From Natrarchaeobius chitinivorans (GTDB taxonomy: Archaea > Halobacteriota > Halobacteria > Halobacteriales > Natrialbaceae): a DNA stretch of 64,000 nucleotides. Position numbers and translations under genes: made by a program. The notes below the pieces were generated by a model, which was given only the letters and a program-made list of their open reading frames with translations, did not search any database and was not told the origin of the DNA. Location: positions 124,001-188,000 of the forward strand of contig NZ_REGA01000003.1 in assembly GCF_003841505.1 (NCBI RefSeq), read 5' to 3'. Positions 8,991 through 18,107 of this stretch are shown here, one piece after another (positions within the stretch are counted from its first letter, which is position 1; each line of letters opens with the position of its first letter).

Positions 8991-9185
8991 ATGGAATCCG
9001 CCGTAGCGTTGAACGTCATCGTGGACAACATCGTCGAGATGAACGAACTCTTCAGCGACGTCGCGATGGGTGATGGGCTCGCGCCGCTGCTCGTCCTGGC
9101 TGGGACGCTCATTATCGTCTTCTCGCTCGGCGTCTTCGGCGCACTGACGCTCGGGGCCGTCGGCAGCCTCCTCACCCCGAACTGA
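8991..9185 (+). CDS. Small conserved membrane protein
   Basis: This 64-residue protein has one strong hydrophobic stretch in its second half (PLLVLAGTLIIVFSLGVFGA and the residues after it). The N-terminal part is amphipathic (VIVDNIVEMNELFSDVAMGD). I recognise similar short proteins in haloarchaeal genomes but no function. It is divergent from the zinc-ribbon gene, with 175 bp between their starts. Confidence 0.65.
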   Translation: MESAVALNVIVDNIVEMNELFSDVAMGDGLAPLLVLAGTLIIVFSLGVFGALTLGAVGSLLTPN

Positions 9186-9288
9186 GACGGATCGCTGCCC
9201 CTGTTTCCGGCTGAGTCGGTAGACTTGTCGTTGTTTCACCGGTAGAGACGAAAGCGGTCCGTATAAATCGAATTCTCCGGCGTTTGGG

Positions 9289-10308
9289 TCAGGTCGCTCG
9301 CTCGAGCGCCTCGCTCGCGCGGGAGACGGCGTCCTCGAGGTCGGGGCCTAACGGCGATCCCACGACGATTCCGTCGACGTACTCGAGGGCCGCTTCGAAC
9401 CGTTCAGCGACGGTTTCCGTCGTTCCCGCGATACAGAAGGCGTCGATCATCGGGGGCGTCACCCGGTCGAACGCCGCTCCGAGGTCCCCCTGCTCTAAGG
9501 CTTCGCTCACCGCGCTCACCGCGTCGGGGTCGACGTCGTGGCGTTCGACGACAGGGTCGGCCGCACCGCCGGCGATGAACGCGACCGGGGGGCGTGCCGC
9601 CTCGCGGGCGTCGGCTTCGTCCGCGGCGACGCTGACGCTCGCGAACGCCAGCGCCTCGAACTCGCCGTGCTCGGCGGGTCGATCCGCTTTTCCCTGGGCG
9701 ATCTGATCTGCCGCCCACTCGAGGTCCCGCGGATGAGCGGCGTTGATCAGGACGCCGTCGGCGTGCTTTGCGCTCATCCGGAGCATGTGCGGTCCCTGCG
9801 CGCCGACGTAGACGGGGATCTCCGCGGGCTCGAGGTTGAGCGAGGCGTCCCGTGCGGTAAACGTCCCCTCGTGGGTGACGGTGTCGCCGGCCCAGAGATC
9901 ACGAGCGACGTCGAACGTCTCGAGGACCCGGCGCAGCGGTCGGTCCCGGTCGATTCCGAGGTTCGAGAGGGTGGACCGGTCGCCGGCCCCGACGCCGAAG
10001 ACGGCCCGCCCGTCGCTCACCTCGTCGATCGTCGCCGCCTGCCCGGCGAGTTTCACCGGGTGGCACTCGTAGGGGTTGACGACGCCCGGCCCGAGTCGGA
10101 TCTCCTCGGTCGCGCCGGCCATCCGCGAGAGCGCCACGAACGGATCGCGATTGAAGTAGTGACAACTCGAGAAGGCGACGTCGAACCCCTCCGATTCGGC
10201 GTGGGCCGCGATTTCGGCCACCCGGTCCGGCGGGTGTTCGGGCGTGAGTTCGATACCCCACGTGGGCGCGTCGGTCGAACCGATCTCGGTCCCGTCGGGT
10301 TCGGTCAT
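9289..10308 (-). CDS. mer: F420-dependent methylenetetrahydromethanopterin reductase-like (Mer)
   Basis: This 339-residue protein is a bacterial luciferase-fold, F420-dependent oxidoreductase of the Mer type. Visible features are WGIELTPEHPP at the N-terminus, SSCHYFNRDPFVALSRMAG, LGPGVVNPYECHPVKLAG and PVYVGAQGPHMLRMSAKHADG. In haloarchaea it probably reduces a methylene-tetrahydrofolate-type C1 carrier, since methanopterin itself is absent from this group (family knowledge). The ATG at 10308 overlaps the stop of cofE (ATGA), so the enzyme is co-translated with a gene for making its cofactor. A start five codons earlier (10323) is less likely. Confidence 0.85.
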   Translation of the reverse strand: MTEPDGTEIGSTDAPTWGIELTPEHPPDRVAEIAAHAESEGFDVAFSSCHYFNRDPFVALSRMAGATEEIRLGPGVVNPYECHPVKLAGQAATIDEVSDGRAVFGVGAGDRSTLSNLGIDRDRPLRRVLETFDVARDLWAGDTVTHEGTFTARDASLNLEPAEIPVYVGAQGPHMLRMSAKHADGVLINAAHPRDLEWAADQIAQGKADRPAEHGEFEALAFASVSVAADEADAREAARPPVAFIAGGAADPVVERHDVDPDAVSAVSEALEQGDLGAAFDRVTPPMIDAFCIAGTTETVAERFEAALEYVDGIVVGSPLGPDLEDAVSRASEALERAT

Positions 10309-11081
10309 TCGTCTCCCCTCCACTCCCAGCGGCGAAGTGCCTGTCGGACGAGATCGTCGTCGACCGACCTGAACAGTTCGTCGCTTCCCTCGAGGTCGCC
10401 GAACTCCCAGTCCCGGACGACGACGGCGGGCGTGCCCCCGGCTCCTTCACCGGCGACGAGGTTGGCCGCCGCCGAGAGTTCGTCGACCACCGACTGGACG
10501 GTGACGCCGAGTTCGCGTCCGTCGCGGTCGCGTTCGCCGCGCCAGTCCCGGCTCGCGGGCATCCCCGCCCAGCCGAGGGCGACGCCGCGCTGGCCGTGGC
10601 GAAACGGCCGGCCGCAGGTGTCGGTGACGATCACCGCGACGTCGTCGATTCCGCGCTCCGTGAGCCCGTTTCTGATCCGTTCGGCGCTGTGGGTCGGTCG
10701 CTTCGGCAACAGGAGGAGATCGTGATCCGGCACGTTCGATCGGTCGATCCCCGCGTTGACGCAGATGTGACCGAAGCGCGTCTCGGTGAGCAAGAACGGT
10801 GCGTCGATCAGTAGCTCCGTACTCTCCTCGAGGACCGCCTGTGCAAAGCGCGGATCTTTCTCTTCGCCCGTGATCGCTTCGATCCGATCCGCGAGTTCCC
10901 GTGCGCGACCGCTTTCGGGGTAGTCGTCGAGGTCCGCGGTTCGTCCCTCCGCTTTCGAGACGATCGTACTCGCGACGGTGAGTACGTCGGCCGACTCGAG
11001 GGTAGCCCGATCCGCGATCAGATCGGCGAGGTCGTCACCGTTTCTGATCTCGGGGAGATCCCTCACTGGCTCGAGGTGCAT
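10305..11081 (-). CDS. cofE: Coenzyme F420-0:L-glutamate ligase
   Basis: This 258-residue enzyme adds gamma-linked glutamates to F420-0 using GTP. Family features include VLTVASTIVSKAEGR, FGHICVNAGIDRSN, LLLLPKRP and VIVTDTCGRPFRHGQRGVAL, which carry the metal and nucleotide contacts. It is the single-domain archaeal form (no C-terminal FMN domain), with the expected length. It is followed directly by mer with a 4-nt overlap, linking cofactor synthesis and use in one transcript. Confidence 0.93.
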   Translation of the reverse strand: MHLEPVRDLPEIRNGDDLADLIADRATLESADVLTVASTIVSKAEGRTADLDDYPESGRARELADRIEAITGEEKDPRFAQAVLEESTELLIDAPFLLTETRFGHICVNAGIDRSNVPDHDLLLLPKRPTHSAERIRNGLTERGIDDVAVIVTDTCGRPFRHGQRGVALGWAGMPASRDWRGERDRDGRELGVTVQSVVDELSAAANLVAGEGAGGTPAVVVRDWEFGDLEGSDELFRSVDDDLVRQALRRWEWRGDE

Positions 11082-11139
11082 ATCGGAGGGTGGGCGAGCG
11101 GCGTGAAAAACGCACCGTCACCGGCCAATGGTGGCGGTG

Positions 11140-11221
11140 TGATACGGATTGCTGTCCCCGGTTACCGGAGCACCGCGGTGGCGCGCCCGGTCTCCGGTAC
11201 CGACGTACAGTAAACCGTATG
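11140..11221. repeat. Family-1 palindromic element, copy C
   Basis: It begins TGATACGGATTGCTGT and ends GTACAGTAAACCGTAT, a near-perfect consensus terminus. The inner arms are TTACCGGAGC and TCTCCGGTAC around a GC-rich centre. It lies between the cofE start and the 3' end of the ccdA gene, and here does not touch a recognised stop codon. Confidence 0.8.
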
Positions 11222-11241
11222 AGAGCTGGAGCCGGTGGTGA

Positions 11242-11922
11242 TCAGCCCACCTGCGGGATGACCTCGAAGACGAACCCGAGGTAGTAGCCGGCGACTACGA
11301 GCAGTATTCCGCCGGTAGCGCGGTTGATCGGGCCGCTATACTGGGCGAGCGTCCTCGTTACCCGCCGGCCGAACGGTTCGGAAAGGAGCGCGAACGCGAG
11401 AAGCGGCGCACCGATGCCGAGCCCGAACGCCAGAAATCCGAGCACGCTCTCGAGGTGGGTGTCGTACAGCACCGGCGAGCGGGCGAAAAACAGCGAGATG
11501 GTCGCCGGATTACAGGGGAGTACGATCGCGCCGAAGAAGAATCCGTAGCTGAACGCCGACGCTGCGGGATAGCGCGACTGTGGCGGCTCGAACGACGGCA
11601 GCCTCGAGAATCGCGTGGGATCGACGAGCAAGACCCCCCCGACGACCGCGAGGACGGCAAACGCGACGGGCGAGACGTCCGCGACGACCCGGTTGACCGA
11701 CTCCTGAAGGACGTACGTGAACACGACGCCGACGGCCGCCATAAACGCGAGTACGCCGGCGACGACGAGGAGACCGAGAAGCGCCACCGACCGACTGCGC
11801 TCGCCGCCGTCGGTGCTCGCGAGGTAGGCGATAAACGCGGGATAGAGCGGGATCACACAGGCCGCGGTAAGCGGCGTCGCGACGCCGAGCAGGAAGTGCT
11901 CGACGAACCCGGCGAGCGTCAT
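11242..11922 (-). CDS. ccdA: Cytochrome c biogenesis/thiol-disulfide membrane protein (CcdA/DsbD family)
   Basis: This 226-residue membrane protein has six hydrophobic helices. The cysteines expected to carry electrons across the membrane are in TAACVIPLYPAF (helix 1) and VLPCNPATISLFF (helix 4). CcdA passes reducing power from cytoplasmic thioredoxin to outward-facing thiol proteins. Its ATG overlaps the stop of the TlpA-like lipoprotein gene (ATGA), its likely partner. The 3' end lies 20 bp from palindrome copy C. Confidence 0.9.
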   Translation of the reverse strand: MTLAGFVEHFLLGVATPLTAACVIPLYPAFIAYLASTDGGERSRSVALLGLLVVAGVLAFMAAVGVVFTYVLQESVNRVVADVSPVAFAVLAVVGGVLLVDPTRFSRLPSFEPPQSRYPAASAFSYGFFFGAIVLPCNPATISLFFARSPVLYDTHLESVLGFLAFGLGIGAPLLAFALLSEPFGRRVTRTLAQYSGPINRATGGILLVVAGYYLGFVFEVIPQVG

Positions 11923-12494
11923 GGACAGGTGTCGTCGATCCCGTTCCGTATCTCGCTTGCGGACGCGACTTTTTCGACCGTCCCGGTCGTTCCGTCCGGA
12001 CAGACGACGACCAGCGGCGACTGGGCGTGGACCGAAATCTCCCGTCCGAACTCGTCGACGAGCGCCTCCGTGAACGGCTCGGGAGCGGCTCCGAAGGTCC
12101 ACTCGTACCCGTTCTCCTCGGCGTGAGTTCTGATATCCGCTGGATCGTCGTTGCCGTCGATCACGAGGTCGACGAACCGGACCTCGTCGCCGACCGCCGC
12201 GTGGCTCTCGGCGATCTCCTCCTGTTGGCTGTTGCAGGTCGGACAGAACGGTGCGAACGTGTGGACCACGACCGGCTGATCGATGCCCGCGATCGTGAAC
12301 GACGCGCCGGTCGTCACGTCCTCGAGGGTCGTTTCCCGCCAGTCCACCGCCTCCGCCGAGTCGTCACCGTCCGCGTCCGCGTCTGCGGACTCGGATTCGG
12401 ACTCGGATCCGGATTCGGCCTCGAGACAACCTCCGAGAGCGACGGCGGCCCCTGCGGTGACGACGAGAGCGCGACGAGTGATCGGCGGGACCAT
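11919..12494 (-). CDS. TlpA-like thioredoxin-fold lipoprotein
   Basis: This 191-residue protein has an N-terminal signal with an LGGC lipobox (Cys about 23), an Asp/Glu/Ser-rich linker, and a thioredoxin-fold domain with the redox motif FCPTC at about residue 84. It is anchored outside the membrane and probably receives electrons from CcdA, encoded next with a 4-nt overlap. A TATA-like GTATTTTATCC (minus strand, 12515-12525) is 26 nt before the ATG at 12494, which supports this start over the longer frame to 12659. The thiol target is unknown. Confidence 0.88.
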   Translation of the reverse strand: MVPPITRRALVVTAGAAVALGGCLEAESGSESESESADADADGDDSAEAVDWRETTLEDVTTGASFTIAGIDQPVVVHTFAPFCPTCNSQQEEIAESHAAVGDEVRFVDLVIDGNDDPADIRTHAEENGYEWTFGAAPEPFTEALVDEFGREISVHAQSPLVVVCPDGTTGTVEKVASASEIRNGIDDTCP

Positions 12495-12579
12495 GTCTGA
12501 AACGTGTAGCCGAAGGATAAAATACGTGTTCGAATGTGCGTGACGCACGCACACCCGATTTGGTGTCGACTCGCGACCG

Positions 12580-14322
12580 TCACTCCTCGCGGTCGGCCGG
12601 ATCCCCGTGACCGCCGCCGCCCGGCGTCCGGACGGTGACGGTCGTTCCCGCGTCGACATCGACCGTCGTCTTCGCCGGCACCGACTCGCCGTCGATCAGG
12701 TTCTCGCCGGGCGCGCCGTCCTCGCCGCCCGCGACGCCTTTCGGCCCGTATCGTCGCCGCTCGGTGAGCAGCGACACCGTCGCGTCCGTCTCGACGGTGA
12801 CCGAGCGCTCGAGGCCGAGTCCCCCTCGATACGTTCCGTTGCCTCCGCTGTCGGGCCGGAGCGCGTACCGATCGACCCGGAGCGGGTACTCCGTCTCGAG
12901 TGACTCGACCGGCGTGTTGAGCGTGTTGGTCATGCCGACCTGCACGCCGTCCATCCCGTCGCGGTCGGCGCGAGCACCGAAGCCGCCTCCGATCGTTTCG
13001 TAGTAGGTAAACGAGTCGTCGCGCCCGCCGATCGTCAGGTTGTTCATCGTCCCCTGTCCCTGTGCGGGGACGCGATCGGGTGCGGCCTCGGCGAACGCGG
13101 CGAAGACGACGTCGGTCACCCGCTGGCTGGTCTCGACGTTGCCGCCGACGACCGCCGCTGGCGGCTGCGGATCGAGCAACGACCTCTTCGGCACGCTCAC
13201 CCGTATCGGCTCGTAACAGCCCTGGTTCGGCGGAATATCCGGATCGGTGAGACATCGGACGACGAAGTACACCGCGCTCTTTGCGACCGAAAGCGGCGCG
13301 TTGAGATTCCCCTCGAGTTGATCTGCGGTTCCCTCGAAGTCGACGTCGATCGTCGCCCCGTCGATGGTCACCGCGACCTCGAGTTCGATATCTTCGTCGG
13401 TCACCCCGTCGCCCTCGAGGACGTCGGTCGCCTCGTAGGTGCCGTCCGGAAGCGCCTCGATTTCGGATTCGATCCGCTCGCGCGAGTACTCGATCACTGC
13501 GTCGAAGCCGTCCCGGACGGTTTCTCGGCCGTGTTCGTCGAACAGCGCGGCGAGTCTGGTCTCTGCGCGGTCGTTCGCCGCGAGTTGGGCCCGAAGATCT
13601 GCACGTCGCTCCCGCGGATTCCGAACGTTCGCCAGCACCAGCGATCGGACGTCCTCGCGGACCTCGCCGTCGGCGACGAGGCGGATCGGCGGGATTCGAA
13701 TCCCTTCCTGGTAGATCTCCCGCGAGTCCGCGGGCATGCTCCCCGGCGTCGCCCCGCCGACGTCCGCGTGGTGTGCTCGAGAGACGGCGTAACCGACGAT
13801 ATCGGGCACGCTATCGTCGTCTTCGGTGTCCTCCTCGTCTCCGTCCGTCTCGTCACCGTCCATCCGGTCTCCACCTGTCCCATCTGCAGTGCCGTTTTCG
13901 CCGCGGGTCCCGCCACCCTCCGTGTCGGGCCGCCCGCCCGCCGGCGCGAGCGGCGAGACCATCGTCACGTCCGGTAAGTGAGTGCCGCCGGTGAACGGAT
14001 CGTTGAGGACGAAGACGTCCCCCGGGCTGGGATCGCACTCGCGGACCGCGTCGACGGCGGCGGGCATCGCGCCCAGGTGAACCGGAATGTGTTCGGCCTG
14101 TGCGATCATCCGCCCGTCGGCGTCGAACAGCGCCGTCGAGCAGTCTCGGCGCTCTTTGATGTTCGGCGAGTACGCACCGCGAATGAGCGTTCGTCCCATC
14201 TCCTCGGCGATCCCCTCGAGCTGGTTGCGAAGCACCTCGAGCGTGACCGGATCGAGGTCGCCGCTCGTGTCGGAACCCGGCGTCTCCGTCCCCGTCCGGT
14301 CTTCCGGATCCGGTCCCGTCAT
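12580..14322 (-). CDS. hyuB: Hydantoinase B / oxoprolinase beta-type subunit
   Basis: This 580-residue protein matches the HyuB family. Features are LDPVTLEVLRNQLEGIAEEMG, NIKERRDCSTALFD, AEHIPVHLGAMP, the loop FTGGTHLPD and a C-terminal GGGGHGDP. With HyuA it forms an ATP-dependent enzyme that opens hydantoin or 5-oxoproline-type rings. Around residues 128-172 it carries a Gly/Asp/Glu-rich insertion (rich in GDE, ending DDDS) that splits a normally continuous segment before DIVGYAVSRAHHADVGG. The start overlaps the hyuA stop by 4 nt. The substrate is not known; pyrrolidone carboxylate is as plausible as hydantoin. Confidence 0.9.
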   Translation of the reverse strand: MTGPDPEDRTGTETPGSDTSGDLDPVTLEVLRNQLEGIAEEMGRTLIRGAYSPNIKERRDCSTALFDADGRMIAQAEHIPVHLGAMPAAVDAVRECDPSPGDVFVLNDPFTGGTHLPDVTMVSPLAPAGGRPDTEGGGTRGENGTADGTGGDRMDGDETDGDEEDTEDDDSVPDIVGYAVSRAHHADVGGATPGSMPADSREIYQEGIRIPPIRLVADGEVREDVRSLVLANVRNPRERRADLRAQLAANDRAETRLAALFDEHGRETVRDGFDAVIEYSRERIESEIEALPDGTYEATDVLEGDGVTDEDIELEVAVTIDGATIDVDFEGTADQLEGNLNAPLSVAKSAVYFVVRCLTDPDIPPNQGCYEPIRVSVPKRSLLDPQPPAAVVGGNVETSQRVTDVVFAAFAEAAPDRVPAQGQGTMNNLTIGGRDDSFTYYETIGGGFGARADRDGMDGVQVGMTNTLNTPVESLETEYPLRVDRYALRPDSGGNGTYRGGLGLERSVTVETDATVSLLTERRRYGPKGVAGGEDGAPGENLIDGESVPAKTTVDVDAGTTVTVRTPGGGGHGDPADREE

Positions 14323-16460
14323 CGGTCGGCCACCTCCCCTCGCGTCATAAAGAGCGCTCCGTCCGCGTCGATCTCACCCGACCACTGCGGCGGGACGACG
14401 GTCGTGCTCTCTGCCTGCTCGAGGATCGCGGGTCCCGATACCGTCGTTCCCGCCTCGAGCCCGTCGCGATCGTAGACGGTCGTCTCCCACGCGCCGGTCT
14501 CCGAGAAGTGCACCTGCCGGGTGCCGACGAGCGCGCCGCCGTCGCCGTCGTGGGCGACGGCCGGTTCCGTCCCGGGGACGGTCGCCGTTGCCCGGAGGGT
14601 GACGAGTTCGATCGATTCGTCCATCGCGTAGCCGTACGTCCGCTCGTGGGCCTCGTGAAAGCGGTCTGCGACCGCGTCGGCGTCGAAGGGGTCGCCGACG
14701 GGGACGGTCAACTCGAAACTCTGACCGGCGTACCGGCAGTCGGCCGCTCGCTCGAGGCGTGCCCGGCCGGGGTCCGAGGCGTTCGCGAGAACCTCTGCGA
14801 CGAGGTCGTCGTAGACGGGCTCGACGGCGTCCCGCTCGGCTCTCTCCGGACCCGCGTCGGTCTCCGCTCGCGGGCTCGAGGTGTCGGCTGCTTTGTCCCC
14901 CGACCGCTCACTCGCAGTCCCGTCGAGAGCGAGACCTACCGTTCGGGCGGCGTCGTAGCTCTCGTCGGCCGCGAGGAGGCCGAACGCCGAGAGCACGCCG
15001 CTCGGCCGCGGGACGACGACGCGGTCGATCTCGAGGGCGTCGGCCAGCGCCGCGGCGTGCATCGGCCCCGCGCCGCCGAACGCGACGAGCGCGAACTCGC
15101 GGGGGTCGTGGCCGCGCTCGACGGTTACGCTCCGGATCGTCCTCGTCATCGTCGCGTTCGCCACGCGGTAGACGCCGTGGGCCGCTTCGAGCGCGCTCTC
15201 GAGGCCCGCCTCGTCGGCCAGCCCCTCGAGGGCGGCGTGAGCGGCTTCGACGTCGAGGGTCATCTCGCCGCCCAGCGCGGTGTCGGGACCGATGTACCCG
15301 AGAACCACGTTCGCGTCGGTCACGGTCGCCTCGGTTCCGCCGCGGCCGTAGCATGCGGGCCCGGGCTCGGCACCCGCAGACCGTGGCCCGACGCGGAGCG
15401 CACCGCCGTCGTCGACCCACGCGATCGAGCCGCCGCCCGCGCCGACGGTGTTGACGTCGACCATCGGCGTTCTGATCGGGAGACCGTCTATCTCGGCCTC
15501 GGTCGTCCGTTCGGCCCGCCCCTCCCGGACGAGACTGACGTCGCTCGAGGTGCCGCCCATGTCGAACGTGACGAGTCCCTCGACCGCGGTCTCGTCGACC
15601 GTCGCCGCCGCGCCGACGACTCCCGCCGCAGGTCCCGACAGCGTCGTCGTAACGGCGCGTTCGCGGACCGTCTCGGGATCGGCGATGCCGCCGTTTGCCT
15701 GCATGATCCACGGGGCCGGAAGGCCGAATTCGGCGGCCTCCTCGACCAGCCGTCCGACGTAGCCGTCGATCGCCGGCCGGAGGTAAGCGTCGACGGTTGT
15801 CGTCGACGTGCGTTCGTACTCGCGGAACTCGGAGAGGACCTCGTGGGAGGCCGACACCGGAACTGCGAGCCGATCGCGGAGAACGTTCGCGACGGTCCGC
15901 TCGTTCGTCGGATCCGCGTAGGCGTGGAGGAGACAGACCGCGACGGCTTCGACGTCCCGTTCGCGAAGCGTCTCTGCGAGTTCCCGGACGTCACCCTCGT
16001 CGACCGGTTTCTCGACGCCCGCCGGCGTCGTCCGTTCGTCGATCTCGAACCGACGCTCGCGGGGGACCAACGGCTCGGGCTTCTCGGCCTCGAGGTCGTA
16101 GAGGCTCGGCCGATCCTGGCGGCCGATCTCGAGGACGTCGCGAAAGCCGGCGGTGGTGACGAGCGCCGTCTTCGCCCCGTCGCGCTCGAGGAGGGCGTTG
16201 ACCGAGACGGTCATCGCGTGGGCGAAGTCCTCGACGTCGCCCGGATCGATCCCCGCGTCGTCGCAGGCTTTCGAGACGCCCTCGAGGACGCCGACGTGCT
16301 GGTCGTCGGTCGTCGCCACCTTGGCGGTGACGAGGCGATCGTCGATCGAGAGCGCCACGTCGGTGAACGTCCCGCCGACGTCGACGCCGACCCGGACCGC
16401 ATTGTCGCTGCGCTTCGATCGGGGCGTGGCCCCGTCGTCTGTCAGTTCCTCGCTTGCCAT
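14319..16460 (-). CDS. hyuA: Hydantoinase A / oxoprolinase alpha-type subunit
   Basis: This 713-residue protein has the actin-fold nucleotide-binding motifs of HyuA: VGVDVGGTFTDVAL at about residue 23 and VTFDMGGTSSDVSLV near 290. It also has the conserved GAGGGSIAWVD, GPGPACYG-like and FGGAGPMHA segments. It supplies ATP-dependent activation for ring opening by the HyuAB complex. A short charged insert, rich in Ser, Asp and Glu, sits near residue 525. It is first in the hyuA-hyuB operon; the promoter should lie in the 219 bp shared with the divergent Nudix-like gene, which also contains palindrome copy D. Confidence 0.92.
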   Translation of the reverse strand: MASEELTDDGATPRSKRSDNAVRVGVDVGGTFTDVALSIDDRLVTAKVATTDDQHVGVLEGVSKACDDAGIDPGDVEDFAHAMTVSVNALLERDGAKTALVTTAGFRDVLEIGRQDRPSLYDLEAEKPEPLVPRERRFEIDERTTPAGVEKPVDEGDVRELAETLRERDVEAVAVCLLHAYADPTNERTVANVLRDRLAVPVSASHEVLSEFREYERTSTTTVDAYLRPAIDGYVGRLVEEAAEFGLPAPWIMQANGGIADPETVRERAVTTTLSGPAAGVVGAAATVDETAVEGLVTFDMGGTSSDVSLVREGRAERTTEAEIDGLPIRTPMVDVNTVGAGGGSIAWVDDGGALRVGPRSAGAEPGPACYGRGGTEATVTDANVVLGYIGPDTALGGEMTLDVEAAHAALEGLADEAGLESALEAAHGVYRVANATMTRTIRSVTVERGHDPREFALVAFGGAGPMHAAALADALEIDRVVVPRPSGVLSAFGLLAADESYDAARTVGLALDGTASERSGDKAADTSSPRAETDAGPERAERDAVEPVYDDLVAEVLANASDPGRARLERAADCRYAGQSFELTVPVGDPFDADAVADRFHEAHERTYGYAMDESIELVTLRATATVPGTEPAVAHDGDGGALVGTRQVHFSETGAWETTVYDRDGLEAGTTVSGPAILEQAESTTVVPPQWSGEIDADGALFMTRGEVADR

Positions 16461-16570
16461 CGATACGTCCGCTTTCGAGCCGAGACGCTTAAAGCGTCCC
16501 CGTCACCGGCCGGAGATCGTTCGAGGCGCGCTCGGCCCGGGGTTGCGACAGTCCGCCTCCGAAAGCGATT

Positions 16571-16655
16571 CAAACGGATTACTGTACCTGTGTCCCGGCG
16601 CACCCGCCGCCCGGGTCGCGGGTTCGCCGGCAATGACGTACAGTAAACCGTATCA
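16571..16655. repeat. Family-1 palindromic element, copy D
   Basis: It begins CAAACGGATTACTGTACC and ends GTACAGTAAACCGTATCA, with a GC-rich core (CCGGCGCACCCG... CGGGTTCGCCGG). It is almost identical to copy G at 58330, differing at a handful of positions, which suggests recent dispersal. Unlike most copies it lies between two divergent starts (hyuA and the Nudix-like gene), where it could affect transcription. Confidence 0.85.
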
Positions 16656-16679
16656 GCGAGCGCACTCGTGTGGTGGCAC

Positions 16680-18107
16680 ATGAACGATCTAGCGGGTGAA
16701 GACGGCGACGATGGACCGACGCACGTCGTCACCGCGTTCCTCCGCAACGACGGCGACGTGCTGTTGATGCGTCGCAGCGACGCGGTCGGAACCTACGCCG
16801 GCCGGTGGGGCGGCGTCTCCGGATACGCCGAGGGAGATCCCGACGAACAGGTTCGCGTCGAAATCGCCGAGGAGACCGGCCTCGAGGACGACGTTTCGTT
16901 CGTCAGGTCTGGTCGGCCGGTCTCGGTCGAGGATCCGGCACTCGAGCGCGAGTGGGTCGTCCACCCCTCTCTGTTCGATTGCACCTCACGAGCGGTCGAA
17001 CTGAGCGAGGAACACGACGCGTTCGAGTGGATTCAACCGACGGAGATGCTCGTAGACGATCTTGGAAGTGGGGATCACGGCGGCGACCGCGAGACTGTCC
17101 CTCGACTGTGGACGGCCTACGAACGGGTCGCACCGACGGTTCGATCGATCGCGGCCGACGACGACCACGGTGCGGCGTCGCTCTCGATCCGAGCGCTCGA
17201 GGTCCTTCGGGACAGGGCGGGGTTGCTCGTCTCGGAACGAACGACGGACGACGCGAACCCGACGAACGCGAATCGGTCGGACGCGAACCCGACGAACGTC
17301 GATCCGGCCGGCGAGTGGGAGGAACTCGCCGCACTCGCGGCCCGACTGCTCGAGGCGCGGCCCTCGATGGCGGTCCTCCGGAACAGGGTGAGCCGTGCGA
17401 TGGCCGAAGCGGACGAAGCCGACGGCAGGGACGAGCAGGGTGCGCCGGCCGTCCTCGCGTCGACGGTCGACGGAATCGACCGAGCGCTCGCGGCGGACGC
17501 CGACGCCGCGGCGAACGCGGCGGATCGCGTCGACGGCCGTATCGCGACCCTCTCGCGGTCGGGAACGGTCAGTGCGGCGATCCGGAAGGGAACCCCGTCT
17601 CGGCTGTTCGTCGCCGAATCGCGGCCGGCACGCGAGGGCGTCGACGTCGCCGAGGAACTGGCGAGCGATCCGGCCGTCGACGCGTCCGTGACGGTACACA
17701 CCGACGCGGCCGCCGCTCACGTCCTCGCGGACGAGGAAATCGACCGTGTCGTCGTCGGCGCGGACACCGTCCTCCCCGACGGCTCCGTCGTGAACAAGAC
17801 CGGTACCCGAACGCTCGCTGTCGCGGCCGCTCGAGAGGGCGTCCCGGTGACGGCCGTCGCCGCGACGGACAAGGTCTCGACGCGCGAGGGCGTGAACCTC
17901 GAGTCGGGCGATCAGACGGCGGTGTACGATGGGGACGCCGCCATCGACGTCCTGAACCCGACGTTCGACGTGACGCCAGCCGACTGCGTCGAGGAGGTCG
18001 TCACCGAGGACGGCCGCCTCGAGCCCGCGGCTATTCGCGCCGTCGCCGAGACGCTGGAGCGCCTCGAGTCCTGGCGGGACGGCGAGTCCACCGGGGGCGA
18101 GCCGTAA
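16680..18107 (+). CDS. Nudix-like / eIF2B-like (R15P isomerase-type) fusion
   Basis: This 475-residue protein joins two domains. Residues about 10-150 form a Nudix-like domain, but the Nudix box (GYAEGDPDEQVRVEIAEETG) is two residues short of GX5EX7REUXEEXGU and has Val for the usual Arg; the EIAEETG helix is kept. Residues about 170-470 form an eIF2B-alpha/ribose-1,5-bisphosphate isomerase-type domain, with RSGTVSAAIRKG, GADTVLPDGSVVNKTGT and NPTFDVTP. R15P isomerase acts in archaeal nucleoside/AMP degradation, so a role in nucleotide salvage or catabolism is likely but not shown. The linker has an ANPTNANRSDANPTN near-repeat. The last codons lie inside a 30-bp tandem repeat. Confidence 0.85.
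   Translation: MNDLAGEDGDDGPTHVVTAFLRNDGDVLLMRRSDAVGTYAGRWGGVSGYAEGDPDEQVRVEIAEETGLEDDVSFVRSGRPVSVEDPALEREWVVHPSLFDCTSRAVELSEEHDAFEWIQPTEMLVDDLGSGDHGGDRETVPRLWTAYERVAPTVRSIAADDDHGAASLSIRALEVLRDRAGLLVSERTTDDANPTNANRSDANPTNVDPAGEWEELAALAARLLEARPSMAVLRNRVSRAMAEADEADGRDEQGAPAVLASTVDGIDRALAADADAAANAADRVDGRIATLSRSGTVSAAIRKGTPSRLFVAESRPAREGVDVAEELASDPAVDASVTVHTDAAAAHVLADEEIDRVVVGADTVLPDGSVVNKTGTRTLAVAAAREGVPVTAVAATDKVSTREGVNLESGDQTAVYDGDAAIDVLNPTFDVTPADCVEEVVTEDGRLEPAAIRAVAETLERLESWRDGESTGGEP

Noticed and set aside
8816-8992. Longer start of the zinc-ribbon gene with an extra CGDC motif
   Set aside because: It would overlap the start of the divergent membrane protein and ignore a good TATA box before the GTG at 8815. 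The cysteine pair looks like chance.
14508-16646. A 712-codon open frame on the plus strand opposite hyuA
   Set aside because: It is an antisense shadow of a clear, motif-complete HyuA gene; the translation is Arg/Asp/Val-rich with no recognisable domain. Long antisense frames are expected in GC-rich DNA.
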